The position numbers were made by a program, and so were the translations under genes. A stretch of DNA of 35,364 bases from Nitrospira sp. CG24E (lineage in GTDB: Bacteria; Nitrospirota; Nitrospiria; Nitrospirales; Nitrospiraceae). Shown here piece by piece: positions 15,377 through 24,145 of the stretch. The stretch is taken from assembly GCA_002869895.2 (NCBI GenBank), contig NEWP02000018.1, positions 31,241 to 66,604 of the forward strand, given 5' to 3'. Positions within the stretch are counted from its first letter, which is position 1; each line of letters opens with the position of its first letter. The notes under the pieces are model-generated. The model was not told where the DNA came from. It did not search any database and worked only from the letters and a program-made list of their open reading frames with translations.

Positions 15377-16345
15377 TTAACTTGTCCTGCTCTCCTGGCT
15401 TTCTAGACAACCCAACAATTCGACTTGGCAGCGCTCCTGGTCGTAGCCTCGTCCGATCAACACGATTGCGTGGCTCGGTTCGTCCAGTAACGTGATCGGC
15501 GTAGTGGTCGCGTTGCCAGGAGGGGCATATTGAAATTCTTGGAGCTCCGGCCCCTTGGCGAAGCGGAAGAAGCCTTTCGCCCGTTCGAGTTCAGGGGGGA
15601 GAGTCTTTGTCCAGCGCAGGAATCGTTCAAGGTTCAAGGGGCCTGGCAGTCGAACCGTCGTGGCGATGGGATGATAGGAAGCCCTGGTGTTGGTCGTGGA
15701 TGATCGCGGCCCGCCAAATTCCACATTCACCGTCGGCGTTGGTGCCATACGGGTGATGGGTTTGAGTAGGGCTGCAGGATCGACCTTAGCATGGCTGGTT
15801 TCCCAGACCCGCGCGTAGGGATTCTGGTCGGTGATCGCGGTCTTAAACCCCTCCCAATGGCCTGGGACATAGAGGTCTCGCTTATTGAGAATAAGTTCGT
15901 CGGCGCAGCGAATCGCCTGCCTGGTCACAAAGCCCCCCATACTCTCCCGGTCTGTCGGGATCGGATGGAGCAGGGCAATGACTTTTTCCAAGTGTGTGAG
16001 CCGCGCAGTGTAGAGATCGGTGACGCCATCGATGACTTCAGCTGGATCGGCCATGCCGGAACATTCCAGAATGATCACATCCGACTCATAGTCCCGCACC
16101 AGTTGCGCAATCCCCCAGGACAGGTCTTCCTTCGTATCGCAACAGACACAGCCGCCCGCCAGATTCATGACTTGTTGTGCGATTGTGCCGGCGCGCGGCC
16201 CGTCGATGCTCACTTCTCCCGCTTCATTCATCAAGACGCCGGCTTTCTTGCCTTGGCCCTTCCAATATTCGAGAAGACGCATCAAGAGCGTGGTCTTGCC
16301 TGCGCCAAGAGAGCCGCAGAGGACATAAAAGGGGATCGGGATCAT
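15377..16345 (-). CDS. CobW/ZNG1-type GTP-binding metallochaperone
   Basis: A 322-residue G3E-family P-loop GTPase of the CobW/YciC/ZNG1 group, which deliver zinc or other metals to target enzymes using GTP. Visible motifs are the P-loop GSLGAGKT (11-18), the metal site CVCC (66, 68, 69), the ECSGMADP Walker B region and NKRD for guanine recognition. A CobW C-terminal domain follows (about 230-315). The start is ATG. The target is unknown. The gene is followed upstream on the same strand by a CDF exporter, which supports metal homeostasis. An array (E) abuts its stop. Confidence 0.9.
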   Translation of the reverse strand: MIPIPFYVLCGSLGAGKTTLLMRLLEYWKGQGKKAGVLMNEAGEVSIDGPRAGTIAQQVMNLAGGCVCCDTKEDLSWGIAQLVRDYESDVIILECSGMADPAEVIDGVTDLYTARLTHLEKVIALLHPIPTDRESMGGFVTRQAIRCADELILNKRDLYVPGHWEGFKTAITDQNPYARVWETSHAKVDPAALLKPITRMAPTPTVNVEFGGPRSSTTNTRASYHPIATTVRLPGPLNLERFLRWTKTLPPELERAKGFFRFAKGPELQEFQYAPPGNATTTPITLLDEPSHAIVLIGRGYDQERCQVELLGCLESQESRTS

Positions 16346-16417
16346 TGACTCATCCAGTTATTATTCGTGGCCACTTCTGCTGCAATCGGCAATCCACCGC
16401 GCTTGCGCGTGAACCGG

Positions 16418-16502
16418 CTGGTTTCTCTTGTTTATTTGGTCTGTTTGGTGTGTTTCGTTGAACTAGACCAACCAAACGAACAAAACAAACCAGATCAACC
16501 TG
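16418..16502. repeat. Inverted 9-nt-unit array F
   Basis: Left arm about 16418-16456 and right arm about 16465-16502 of TGGTTTGTY units around TCGTTGAAC. It lies between the CDF and CobW genes on the minus strand. Confidence 0.8.
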
Positions 16503-16518
16503 CCCCCGTCTCGCGCTC

Positions 16519-17469
16519 TCAGTGGTGCACATGCACGAGCCGCTCATTCTTGTGCTGCGAGGCTAGCGTGGTGAGATCGCAGTGGATTTCTTCTTGGTGG
16601 CAACAGTGGGTGCCCATTTGAATCGTCATATGGTTGATGCCGAAATCTGTGCTGACCCTGGCGCGGATGATGTGGAGCAGCTCATTGGTCAGCGCTGAGT
16701 CGTCCCCTTCGACGAGTATATGACAGGTCATCATAATCAAGCGAGGTTCGACCGCCCAGATATGGAGGTCATGGACGTTTCGCACGCCGGGCAGAGATTC
16801 AATCGTCGCAGCGACGTGCGATGCGCTGATCGTGGGAGGGGTGGATTCCAGCAACACGTCGAGGGATTCTTTGAATAGCGGCCAGGCTCCACGGAGAATA
16901 GCGCCGACCACGAGAAGACTGATGAGCGGATCGAGCACCGCCCAGCCGGTCAATAGAATCGCGCCGCCGCTCAGGACGACGCCGAGCGAGATCCAGGCAT
17001 CGCCCAACATGTGCCAAAAAGCACCGCGGATGTTCAGGTCGTCTTTCGCTCCGTGTTGGAGCAGCAGGGCGATGCTGAGATTGGCTGCAAAGCTGACGGC
17101 GGCAATCACCATGATCCAGCCGCCATCGACTGGGACCGGCTGCATTAGTCGCTTGACTCCGATGAAGATGATGCCGAGCGCAGTCAGCAACAGAATGAAC
17201 GAATTGAGAAAAGCCGCAATGACGCCGGCGCGATGGTAGCCGAAGGTTCTCGTTTCGCTGGCCGGCCGCCTGGTGAGGATGTGGGCGTACAGAGCCAGGA
17301 AAAGTGAACCTTGATCGACGAGGTTGTGCCCCGCATCGCTCATCAAGCCGATGCTGTTGAGCAGCCACCCGCCGACAAACTCGGCAGCGATAATGACGGC
17401 GTTCAGTCCGAGCGCCAGATGCAAGCGCGAGCGCAGGTGCTCATAGGAGGCAAGGCCGGTCATACGCAT
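16519..17469 (-). CDS. cation diffusion facilitator (CzcD-like metal exporter)
   Basis: A 316-residue membrane transporter exporting Zn(2+) or similar cations by proton exchange. It has six hydrophobic segments. Transport-site motifs are His48/Asp52 (SDAGHNLVD) in helix 2 and His153/Asp157 (FWHMLGDAW) in helix 5, and a cytoplasmic C-terminal domain begins near residue 215. The tail is Cys/His-rich (HCCHQEEIHC and HVHH), a likely metal-sensing feature. The frame is open to 17637, but the upstream 56 codons translate array G and a leader with no family match; ATG 17469 (or 17463) fits the family N-terminus. Zinc is the likely substrate, not proven. Confidence 0.9.
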   Translation of the reverse strand: MRMTGLASYEHLRSRLHLALGLNAVIIAAEFVGGWLLNSIGLMSDAGHNLVDQGSLFLALYAHILTRRPASETRTFGYHRAGVIAAFLNSFILLLTALGIIFIGVKRLMQPVPVDGGWIMVIAAVSFAANLSIALLLQHGAKDDLNIRGAFWHMLGDAWISLGVVLSGGAILLTGWAVLDPLISLLVVGAILRGAWPLFKESLDVLLESTPPTISASHVAATIESLPGVRNVHDLHIWAVEPRLIMMTCHILVEGDDSALTNELLHIIRARVSTDFGINHMTIQMGTHCCHQEEIHCDLTTLASQHKNERLVHVHH

Positions 17470-17570
17470 AGTGTCGCACGAGCTCGCCGATGCATCAAGC
17501 GTTGAAGGAATGAGTGATGAGGCTATTAGCGTTGGCTGATCGAGGGAAGGGGGGCCGACTAGGGGCAGGT

Positions 17571-17648
17571 TATTTGGTTTGTTTGGTCTATCTGGTTTCT
17601 TTTGTCCAAGGAACCAGAGAAACAAAAAACGAAACAAACCAAATGAAC
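17571..17648. repeat. Inverted 9-nt-unit array G
   Basis: Left arm about 17571-17607, centre TCCAAGGAACC, right arm about 17611-17648. It lies upstream of the CDF gene, and its translation produces a false N-terminal extension of that gene. Confidence 0.8.
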
Positions 17649-17916
17649 TAAATCTCTGCCACGCGTCGCGAAGTGTTAGATTGCAAGTAGCTAACCCTCA
17701 TTCTGTTTGACTTACTCTCGTTCTAGATTGCTTCCTTGCAGGCGCGTAAATAGGGGCAAACTGCAGCTGCCTAATATGATCTCCTCTTGATGTTGTGTTT
17801 CACGCATAGTGAACGAAGATTCTCCTCATTCCATTTTTCATGGTCATCGTAGTGATCGAGACGATCAAGTAGTATGGAGAAACACCTCCGCAATTCATAG
17901 GTTGGCGGGTCATCTT
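17649..17916. other. Gene-free stretch
   Basis: Between array G and the methyltransferase stop I see no gene, RNA or repeat of the families found elsewhere. It is more AT-rich than the neighbouring genes. It probably holds the terminator of the metG operon and the promoter of the CDF gene, but no clear signal is visible. Confidence 0.5.
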
Positions 17917-18573
17917 TTACTGAACGAATTCCAGAAAGTATTGTTTCGGCAGGAAACTGTGCTCGCGCGCAAGCTGGTATCCGGCTGCGGTCATTTCCTG
18001 GATGACGGTGTCCCGCGAAACGAGATGGTGTTTCGGGAATCCGAGATCGCCGGATCGTTCGTCGGGATAGAAATCGATGATGGCGATGCGCGCTCCTGGT
18101 TTTAGGGATGATCGGAGGTTGCGAAAGTATGTCGACCGTTCCTCCAGATGGTGAATGGTGTTGCAGACGAAGAGGAGATCGATCGATTCGAACGGCAGCT
18201 TTGGACTGTGAGGCATGGCGAGGACAAATTCCGCTGTGTAGGCGGTGTGCATGTGGATGACGCTCTCCTTGGTATAGGCCAGCATCTCCGGTTCGATGTC
18301 GACGGCATAGACCATTCCTGTCTCGGTCACGGCTTCGATGAAGCGACGTGTGAAGTAGCCGGAACCGGAGCCAAGGTCGGCAACCGCCATTCCCGGTTTC
18401 ACCTTGAGCGCATCAATCACCTGGGAAGGTTTCTGGTAGCGATCCCGTTCCGTACTGTCGAGTTGCTCCAGATATTGTTTGATGTCGTCCGGACGCCGAT
18501 GCTGGTCTTGGGCGAATGCAGATCCTGCGAGGAATACGCAGAAGGCTACTAGGAGAAACAGGTGCTTGTTCAT
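17917..18573 (-). CDS. exported SAM-dependent methyltransferase
   Basis: A 218-residue class I methyltransferase. Motif I is VADLGSGSGYFT (Asp66 to Gly72), the acidic end of strand 2 is YAVDIEPEM, and LLFVCNTIHHLEE is motif IV-like. An apparent N-terminal signal peptide (hydrophobic 5-20, cleavage near AFAQDQ) would send it out of the cytoplasm, which is unusual for an enzyme that needs S-adenosylmethionine, though similar proteins occur in other bacteria. The start ATG 18573 overlaps the stop of the upstream gene by 4 bases (ATGA), so the two are probably co-translated. A longer open frame to 18825 is not family-like. The substrate is unknown. Confidence 0.85.
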   Translation of the reverse strand: MNKHLFLLVAFCVFLAGSAFAQDQHRRPDDIKQYLEQLDSTERDRYQKPSQVIDALKVKPGMAVADLGSGSGYFTRRFIEAVTETGMVYAVDIEPEMLAYTKESVIHMHTAYTAEFVLAMPHSPKLPFESIDLLFVCNTIHHLEERSTYFRNLRSSLKPGARIAIIDFYPDERSGDLGFPKHHLVSRDTVIQEMTAAGYQLAREHSFLPKQYFLEFVQ

Positions 18574-19433
18574 GGTTTGCGCTTCCTCTCTGGCAAACGT
18601 TCGCTGAGCACGGGAAATGTCGCTTGTCCGACGCCGATGTTTCCGTTTGCGGGATCGGCTGCCACGACGCGCAACGTGACGCCGTCCGGGGCATCTGTAA
18701 GCGACGGCACGAAGAAGGGCGCTTCGAAGCCGGTATTGTCGCTGCCGTAGAACATCTGCAGACGTTCTATGATGCGGTCGCCGATCAGTACCTCGCCATA
18801 GATCTGTATCGTTCGAGAGTCCCAATCCCCATGGGGTCTGACAAGCGCGCCGGATAATGTTCTGATGGTAGCGCGGAGCATCACGTCGTCTTTTGCAATC
18901 AGTGACTCGCTTGATTGTGGCTGTTCGATCTTCACGACGTATCCGTACAGCGCGAGCACGATGCCGTCATTGGTCATGTCCTGGCCCGGAATGAGCCAGG
19001 TGCGTGTTGTGGCACGTTGAGTTGCAGCCGGATAGCCCAGCGGACCTTCTGCCGCAATATCCACGAGTATCGGATGGGGCAACTTCAAGGTGGTGGTGAA
19101 TGAAGCGGAGGCGCGTGAGCTGTATAACGGTTCTCCCATCAACCGGGGTGTGCGCATGATCTGGTTCTGATCGCCTGCGTCGCCCTGCTGAAGTCCGGAA
19201 GCGAGGATTTGCCCATGGGCCACATCCGTAATGGTGACGCGAGCCCCTCCCACGTCCTTCCCCAGCACCATCGATCCATGCGCCACGACGCGGACCAGAA
19301 TGATCGTGGGCTTCGGCTCGTTCAACTGTTGGTCTTGCGGCGGAGTCGTTTCAGCCGAGACTGCCAGGCAGGGTAAGGGAATCAGGAGGATCGACACAAG
19401 AAGAAGGCGGAGCTTGATACCAACTCGGGTCAT
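18570..19433 (-). CDS. exported protein of unknown function
   Basis: A 287-residue protein with a clear signal peptide (residues 1-27, ending LAVSAE). The rest is rich in beta-type segments (VRVVAHGSMVLGKDVGGARVTI, then LPHPILVDIAAEGPLG) with no recognised domain. It could be a periplasmic beta-sandwich protein. It overlaps metG by 4 bases at its start and the methyltransferase by 4 bases at its end, so all three are likely translationally coupled. Nothing ties it to methionyl-tRNA synthesis beyond position. Confidence 0.7.
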   Translation of the reverse strand: MTRVGIKLRLLLVSILLIPLPCLAVSAETTPPQDQQLNEPKPTIILVRVVAHGSMVLGKDVGGARVTITDVAHGQILASGLQQGDAGDQNQIMRTPRLMGEPLYSSRASASFTTTLKLPHPILVDIAAEGPLGYPAATQRATTRTWLIPGQDMTNDGIVLALYGYVVKIEQPQSSESLIAKDDVMLRATIRTLSGALVRPHGDWDSRTIQIYGEVLIGDRIIERLQMFYGSDNTGFEAPFFVPSLTDAPDGVTLRVVAADPANGNIGVGQATFPVLSERLPERKRKP

Positions 19434-21442
19434 TTCACCTTGGTGCCGGGATCGACTTCTTCCAGGATGGTGGCGAGGCCACGAACTTCGCTGTCGCCTG
19501 CAGCCAGGACCATGCCCTGCGATTCGATGCCCATCAGTTTGGCCGGTTTGAGATTGGCGACAACAATGATGGTCTTGCCAACCAGTGCTTCTGGCTCATA
19601 TTTCTTGCCGATGCCGGCCACAATCTGCCGTTGCTCGCTGCCGATAGAGACTTGAAGCTTGAGTAACTTTTCAGATTTCGGGACCCGCTCTGCGCTGACG
19701 ACCTTCGCAGTCTTGAGCTGAATCTTCACGAACTCGTCGATGGTGATTTGTATCGGGGGAGGGGCTTGGGGCGTGGAGCTAGGGGCACTAGGTGCTGGAG
19801 ACTGCGGAGCAGTGGCCGCTGTTGCTGGTGTGGCGGTGGCTGGTTGCAAAGGTTTCGGGATATCGCTCACGGTGTTAGCTCCTTGTGATTTTGATTCGAT
19901 GCGGGGAAAAAGGCCTGGGCCTTTGCAAATCTTGACTCCTGCGATTGGAGCGTTCCACTCATAGGAATTTTCAGGCAGGGCCTTGGAGAAATCGAATGCA
20001 AATCCTAGCTGCTGCGTCAGTTGCGCAGCGGTTTGCGGCATGTAGGGGTATAGCAGCACGGCCAGCAGGCGAAGGGCTCTTGCGGTGGTATTGAGAACGG
20101 TTCTGAGCTGCCCATGACTATCAGGATTCTTGGCCAACTTCCAAGGGGCTGCCTTGTCGATGTATTCGTCGCAGTACCCAATGAGTTCCCATGCGCTCTG
20201 GATATTGTCCCGGAAAGCCAGCTCGGTAAATCCTCTCTCGATCCGAAGAGGCAGGGTGCGTGCGACCTTGACGATCTGTTCTTCCAGCGTTGGCAAGGCA
20301 GGCTGATCTGCTTCGGGAATAGTGCCCTCCGCAAACCGCTCGATCATGGTCAGGGTGCGGCTTAAGAGATTGCCGATTCCGTTAGCCAGATCGCTGTTGA
20401 TGCTGCCGACCATGGCAGCTTGGGAGAAGTCGCCATCCTGCCCGAATGGAACTTCTCGAAAGAGGAAGTACCGGAAGGCATCAACGCCGAATTCATCAGC
20501 CATCTGGTTTGGATCGACGACATTTCCGCGGCTCTTCGACATCTTCTCCCCATCCACCGTCCACCAGCCATGCGCGAAGATCGTCTCTGGTAGTGGCAGG
20601 TTAAGGGCCATGAGCATCGTGGACCAATAGACTGCGTGGGTGGTGAGAATATCCTTTCCAACCAAGTGGACCGATGCAGGCCAGTAGCGATCTTGTGATG
20701 GCGACGGGGGGAGATAGTCCAATGCCGAGATGTAATTTACCAGCGCATCGAACCAGACGTAGGTGACGTAGTCCCTGTCGAACGGTAATTCGATGCCCCA
20801 GGAGAGGCGGGACTTCGGTCGTGAAATGGACAGGTCGCTGAGCTTCTGTGTGGTGAGGAATCCCAGGACTTCATTGCGGCGCGATTCAGGACAGACGAAG
20901 TTTGGCTGTTGCCTGATGTGTTCGATCAAGCGGTCCTGATACTGCCCCATCTTGAAAAAGTAATTGTGCTCGCTGATCTGTTCGACCGGTCGTTTACAGT
21001 CTGGACAGAGGCCGTTCTCCACATCTTTTTCGGTCCAGAATCGCTCGTCAAATGTGCAGTACCATCCGGTGTAGTCAGCCTTGTATATCAGTTGGTTGTC
21101 GTAAAGTTTCTGAAGATACTGTTGAACAATATTCTTGTGCTGTTGATCGGTCGTCCTGATGAAGGCGTTGTTGGAAATATTCAGCCGTTTCCAGAGGGTT
21201 TGGAATTGGGGCGCCAGCTTGTCGCAATGGGTTTGCGGGTCGATGCCGGCTTTGGCCGCAGCCTGCTGAACTTTTTGGCCATGCTCATCGAGCCCGGTGA
21301 GAAAGAAGACGTCACGCCCTCGCAGACGCCAGTAGCGAGCCAGGACGTCGGCAGCCACGGTGGTATAGGCATGTCCGATATGCGGCACATCGTTGACGTA
21401 ATAGATCGGCGTCGTGATGTAGAAGGTGTTTTGGCTACTCAT
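19430..21442 (-). CDS. metG: methionyl-tRNA synthetase
   Basis: Charges tRNA-Met with methionine. Of 670 residues, the catalytic domain has HIGH (PHIGHAY, residues 21-24), a zinc-knuckle CPDC region around residue 145, and KMSKSRGN around residue 297. The anticodon-binding helical domain follows. After an Ala/Pro-rich linker (about 535-570) there is a C-terminal EMAPII-like tRNA-binding domain (about 575-670), as in many bacterial dimeric MetRS. TTG 21454 also opens the frame, but ATG 21442 matches the family N-terminus; neither has a strong ribosome site. Confidence 0.96.
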   Translation of the reverse strand: MSSQNTFYITTPIYYVNDVPHIGHAYTTVAADVLARYWRLRGRDVFFLTGLDEHGQKVQQAAAKAGIDPQTHCDKLAPQFQTLWKRLNISNNAFIRTTDQQHKNIVQQYLQKLYDNQLIYKADYTGWYCTFDERFWTEKDVENGLCPDCKRPVEQISEHNYFFKMGQYQDRLIEHIRQQPNFVCPESRRNEVLGFLTTQKLSDLSISRPKSRLSWGIELPFDRDYVTYVWFDALVNYISALDYLPPSPSQDRYWPASVHLVGKDILTTHAVYWSTMLMALNLPLPETIFAHGWWTVDGEKMSKSRGNVVDPNQMADEFGVDAFRYFLFREVPFGQDGDFSQAAMVGSINSDLANGIGNLLSRTLTMIERFAEGTIPEADQPALPTLEEQIVKVARTLPLRIERGFTELAFRDNIQSAWELIGYCDEYIDKAAPWKLAKNPDSHGQLRTVLNTTARALRLLAVLLYPYMPQTAAQLTQQLGFAFDFSKALPENSYEWNAPIAGVKICKGPGLFPRIESKSQGANTVSDIPKPLQPATATPATAATAPQSPAPSAPSSTPQAPPPIQITIDEFVKIQLKTAKVVSAERVPKSEKLLKLQVSIGSEQRQIVAGIGKKYEPEALVGKTIIVVANLKPAKLMGIESQGMVLAAGDSEVRGLATILEEVDPGTKVK

Positions 21443-21505
21443 GCGGCGTGCCAAAAGATATCAGGTAATAAACGACGAAAGCTAGGCGAGTATCGGAGCA
21501 ACATC

Positions 21506-21541
21506 GTGCGAGACACGCGGGACGAGCGGGACAGGCGAGAC
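21506..21541. repeat. GCGAGAC-type 9-mer array beside array H
   Basis: Four 9-nt units: GTGCGAGAC, ACGCGGGAC, GAGCGGGAC, AGGCGAGAC. They are the same unit family as 7423-7458 and are directly followed by TGGTTTGTY-type units, so two 9-mer families meet here. Confidence 0.65.
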
Positions 21542-21546
21542 GGGGT

Positions 21547-21632
21547 GATCTGGTTCAACCAAACACACGAGTCAAAGCATTTAGGCCAGACAAACAAAAG
21601 CAACCAAACAAACCCAAGAAACAAGAGCAACA
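21547..21632. repeat. Degenerate 9-nt-unit array H
   Basis: A short left part (CTGGTT) and the centre GGTTCAACC are followed by a long right arm (about 21557-21632) of units like ACAAACAAA and CCAAACAAA. It is more degenerate than the others and lies between metG and holB. Confidence 0.65.
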
Positions 21633-21640
21633 AGTCGGTG

Positions 21641-22669
21641 CTATGCGGGCAGTGGGATGGACGATGCGGTCACCGCGTCGCGCAGACGGAGCAAGATCAT
21701 TTCCAGCGCCATGTGGAGGTTGAGGTGCCGCGTGGCTCGTTGCTCGGTCATCTCAATTTCACGGAGCAGCTCTAATAGCTGATCGGTGTCAGCCTGCTGC
21801 GCGTAAGACTCCAGCGTTTTTAGATCGTCGAGATAGAGCACCTGGTCACGATCTCCTCCAATTTGAATCAAGACGAGATCGCGGATCCAGCGAGACAGCC
21901 AGACGAGTATGTCCTGTGCGCGGTCGGCCTTTGCAATCGCTTCCGCCGATGAGAGGATCGACCCGATCGACTGCAAGGATTGAGGCCGGACCAAATCCAC
22001 AAGTTCCTGTTGGCGCGAACGAACGTCTTTGACATCTGCGGTGAGGGCTTCCCCGATTCGGCCCTCGCTGATGATGGCAAGAAATCGCGCGTCTGTCGGT
22101 GGGATTTCACGTTGTAGGATGAGCGCGGCTTCCACCTGTGTGCGAGCCGGTGTCATGAATCGGAGACCCTGACACCGGGATCGAATGGTGGCCGGTAGGG
22201 CGGCGGGGCGACTCGACATCAGGAGAAAAAGACTATGCGCCGGGGGCTCTTCCAGTGTTTTCAACAGCGCGTTGGCCGCACCGATCGTCATGCGGTCGGC
22301 GTCATCGATCAGACAGATTTTTCGCTCGCCGACAAGCGGGTGGTACATGATTTGGTGTTCGATCTCGCGAACCTGTTCAATCTTGATTTGCTGGGTGGCC
22401 TGTTCTCGATCCGGTTCAATGACGAAAAAATCGGGATGCGTACGGGCTTCGATCTGTCGGCAGGACCGGCAGGCGCCGCAACTGTCGAGGTCTTCTGCAT
22501 CGGGAGGCTGTTCGCAGCTGAGCGCCTGCGCGAGGCGAATGGCCGTCAATCGTTTTCCGATCGCGTCTTCGCCGTGGAACAGATAGGCATGAGCCAGGCG
22601 CTCATGGTTGACGGCTGCCTGCAAAAAAGCGATGGATGTTTGATGGCCGATACAATCGCGAAAGGGCAT
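21641..22669 (-). CDS. holB: DNA polymerase III subunit delta' (HolB)
   Basis: A component of the clamp loader that puts the beta sliding clamp on DNA. The 342-residue AAA+ protein has a degenerate P-loop (GEDAIGKR, residues 33-40), a four-Cys zinc site (Cys52, Cys64, Cys67, Cys70) and a Walker B-like LIDDADRMT followed by ALLKTLEEPP. In E. coli, delta' has no ATPase activity, and the altered P-loop fits that. The tmk gene is immediately upstream with 1 base between stop and start. The tmk-holB-metG order recurs in many bacteria. Confidence 0.94.
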   Translation of the reverse strand: MPFRDCIGHQTSIAFLQAAVNHERLAHAYLFHGEDAIGKRLTAIRLAQALSCEQPPDAEDLDSCGACRSCRQIEARTHPDFFVIEPDREQATQQIKIEQVREIEHQIMYHPLVGERKICLIDDADRMTIGAANALLKTLEEPPAHSLFLLMSSRPAALPATIRSRCQGLRFMTPARTQVEAALILQREIPPTDARFLAIISEGRIGEALTADVKDVRSRQQELVDLVRPQSLQSIGSILSSAEAIAKADRAQDILVWLSRWIRDLVLIQIGGDRDQVLYLDDLKTLESYAQQADTDQLLELLREIEMTEQRATRHLNLHMALEMILLRLRDAVTASSIPLPA

Positions 22670-22670
22670 G

Positions 22671-23345
22671 TTAACTCCGGCGTGGGGAACGACTCGGTCG
22701 AGTCATCCAGCCTAGCACGATCTCGGTGATCTCGTCCTGCACCTGTTTCGCGGGCCGATTCGCATTCACGACCTTCATGCGGGTCGGTTCCTCAGCGGCG
22801 AGCGTTAGAAATCCCCGGCGCACCTTTCGATGAAAACGTTCCGTTTCACGGTCCAGCCGATTCTGTTGGCCGCGGTCGGCTCGCCGCCTGGCTAGGCCAA
22901 CGGAAACCGAGAGGTCGAGCAGGAGGGTGAGGTCCGGTGTCAGCCCGCCTGTTGCGAATTCATCGGCTGTCCGCAACCATTGAAGATCGAGGCCGCGCGC
23001 GAATCCCTGATAGGCCAGGGTGGAATCGGAAAACCGGTCGCATAGCACGACAGTGCCTTGCTGTAGCGCCGGCACGATGAGATGCGTGACGTGCTGACAT
23101 CTCGCCGCGAAGATCAGCAGGGCTTCGGCTTGGGGTGTGACTGGTTCGTGAGAAGATGCGGTGAGGAGGATGTGGCGAATCGCTTCCGCGGTTTCAGTGC
23201 CACCCGGTTCTCTCGTCTTGAGCACAGATCGCCCAGCCTGAGACAACAGATCCGCGAGATGGGAAATCTGAGTACTTTTCCCACTGCCTTCGATTCCCTC
23301 CAGGGTAATAAACAGGCCACGACTCTGCTGCTTTTTTGTCCCCAT
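22671..23345 (-). CDS. tmk: thymidylate kinase
   Basis: Phosphorylates dTMP to dTDP for DNA synthesis. The 224-residue protein has the P-loop GIEGSGKS (17-24), TREPGGTE, the DRFSDST motif and an Arg-rich LID (ARRRADRGQQ), placing it with the standard bacterial type. The frame is open to 23435, but the 30 codons before ATG 23345 have no family counterpart. It is the first gene of the tmk-holB-metG group and divergent from the DUF502 gene. Confidence 0.95.
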   Translation of the reverse strand: MGTKKQQSRGLFITLEGIEGSGKSTQISHLADLLSQAGRSVLKTREPGGTETAEAIRHILLTASSHEPVTPQAEALLIFAARCQHVTHLIVPALQQGTVVLCDRFSDSTLAYQGFARGLDLQWLRTADEFATGGLTPDLTLLLDLSVSVGLARRRADRGQQNRLDRETERFHRKVRRGFLTLAAEEPTRMKVVNANRPAKQVQDEITEIVLGWMTRPSRSPRRS

Positions 23346-23476
23346 TTGCTCGGCCCCTGATCGGTGAAGAAAACGGGCGGGATGGTATTCCAAGTGGTTG
23401 AAAATAGCAATAAAAGGCTTGCGAGGCCTGCGCAATTCTCTGTATGATGACCCTCTATCTTTGTCTGCGGGTATTT

Positions 23477-24145
23477 ATGCTGAAAACCTCGCTAAAACGC
23501 TACTTTCTGACGGGCTTGCTCGTGATTATCCCCATCTGGGGAACGTTTCTCATTTTGAAGGCGATTTTTGTGGGCGTTAAAGGGATTCTTGGGGATCTCC
23601 TGGCCCGGTTGGTGCCGAGTCATTATGTGCCGGGGCTCGGGATTCTGGCCTTAGTCGTCTTGGTCTTTGCGGCCGGTCTGTTCGCTACCAATTTTATGGG
23701 TCGGCGAATCGTGAAGTGGTGGGAGGATTTGCTGAACCGTGTGCCGCTGGTGCGGGGGATCTACTCGACGCTAAAATCCATGATGGATATTTTGTCGGCC
23801 ACGGATCAGGCGTCATACAACCGTGTCGTGTTGATTCAGTTTCCGAAGAATGGCCACTATTGCATTGCCTTTGTCACAGGGGTGACCAAAGGGGAAATGC
23901 AAGATATTGCGCAGGAGCCGCTGGTCCATGTGTATGTGCCGACCTCGCCGAATCCAACGTCCGGCTATTTCCTGCTGGTGCCGGAACATGAAGTCACTTC
24001 TGTCGATATGACGGTTGAAGAAGCGATGAAGCTCATTGTCTCAGGCGGGCTCTGTGCACCGCCCGGGTCCCTGTCATCGGCGGTGACCGCCGCAACGAAG
24101 TGGAGCGATGTCAAACAGCCTGAAACGGGAGTACCGATCGGATGA
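23477..24145 (+). CDS. DUF502 membrane protein
   Basis: A 222-residue DUF502 protein with two N-terminal hydrophobic segments (about 8-30 and 48-72), a conserved RVPLVRGIYSTLKSMMD segment after the second, and a soluble domain containing VHVYVPTSPNPTSGYFLLVPE near residues 160-180. The family is widespread and uncharacterised. The frame also starts at ATG 23444; ATG 23477 suits the family better, but its ribosome site is weak. The stop overlaps the glmU start by 4 bases (ATGA), implying translational coupling. Confidence 0.85.
   Translation: MLKTSLKRYFLTGLLVIIPIWGTFLILKAIFVGVKGILGDLLARLVPSHYVPGLGILALVVLVFAAGLFATNFMGRRIVKWWEDLLNRVPLVRGIYSTLKSMMDILSATDQASYNRVVLIQFPKNGHYCIAFVTGVTKGEMQDIAQEPLVHVYVPTSPNPTSGYFLLVPEHEVTSVDMTVEEAMKLIVSGGLCAPPGSLSSAVTAATKWSDVKQPETGVPIG

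Noticed and set aside
17470-17637. N-terminal extension of the CDF transporter
   Set aside because: It translates array G and a region without family match; ATG 17469 fits the family start.
17809-18105. Plus-strand frame of 98 codons
   Set aside because: It lies opposite the methyltransferase coding region and has no family character.
18574-18825. Longer start for the methyltransferase
   Set aside because: The extension is Arg-rich noise over the upstream gene in another frame; ATG 18573 opens a signal peptide and overlaps by ATGA.
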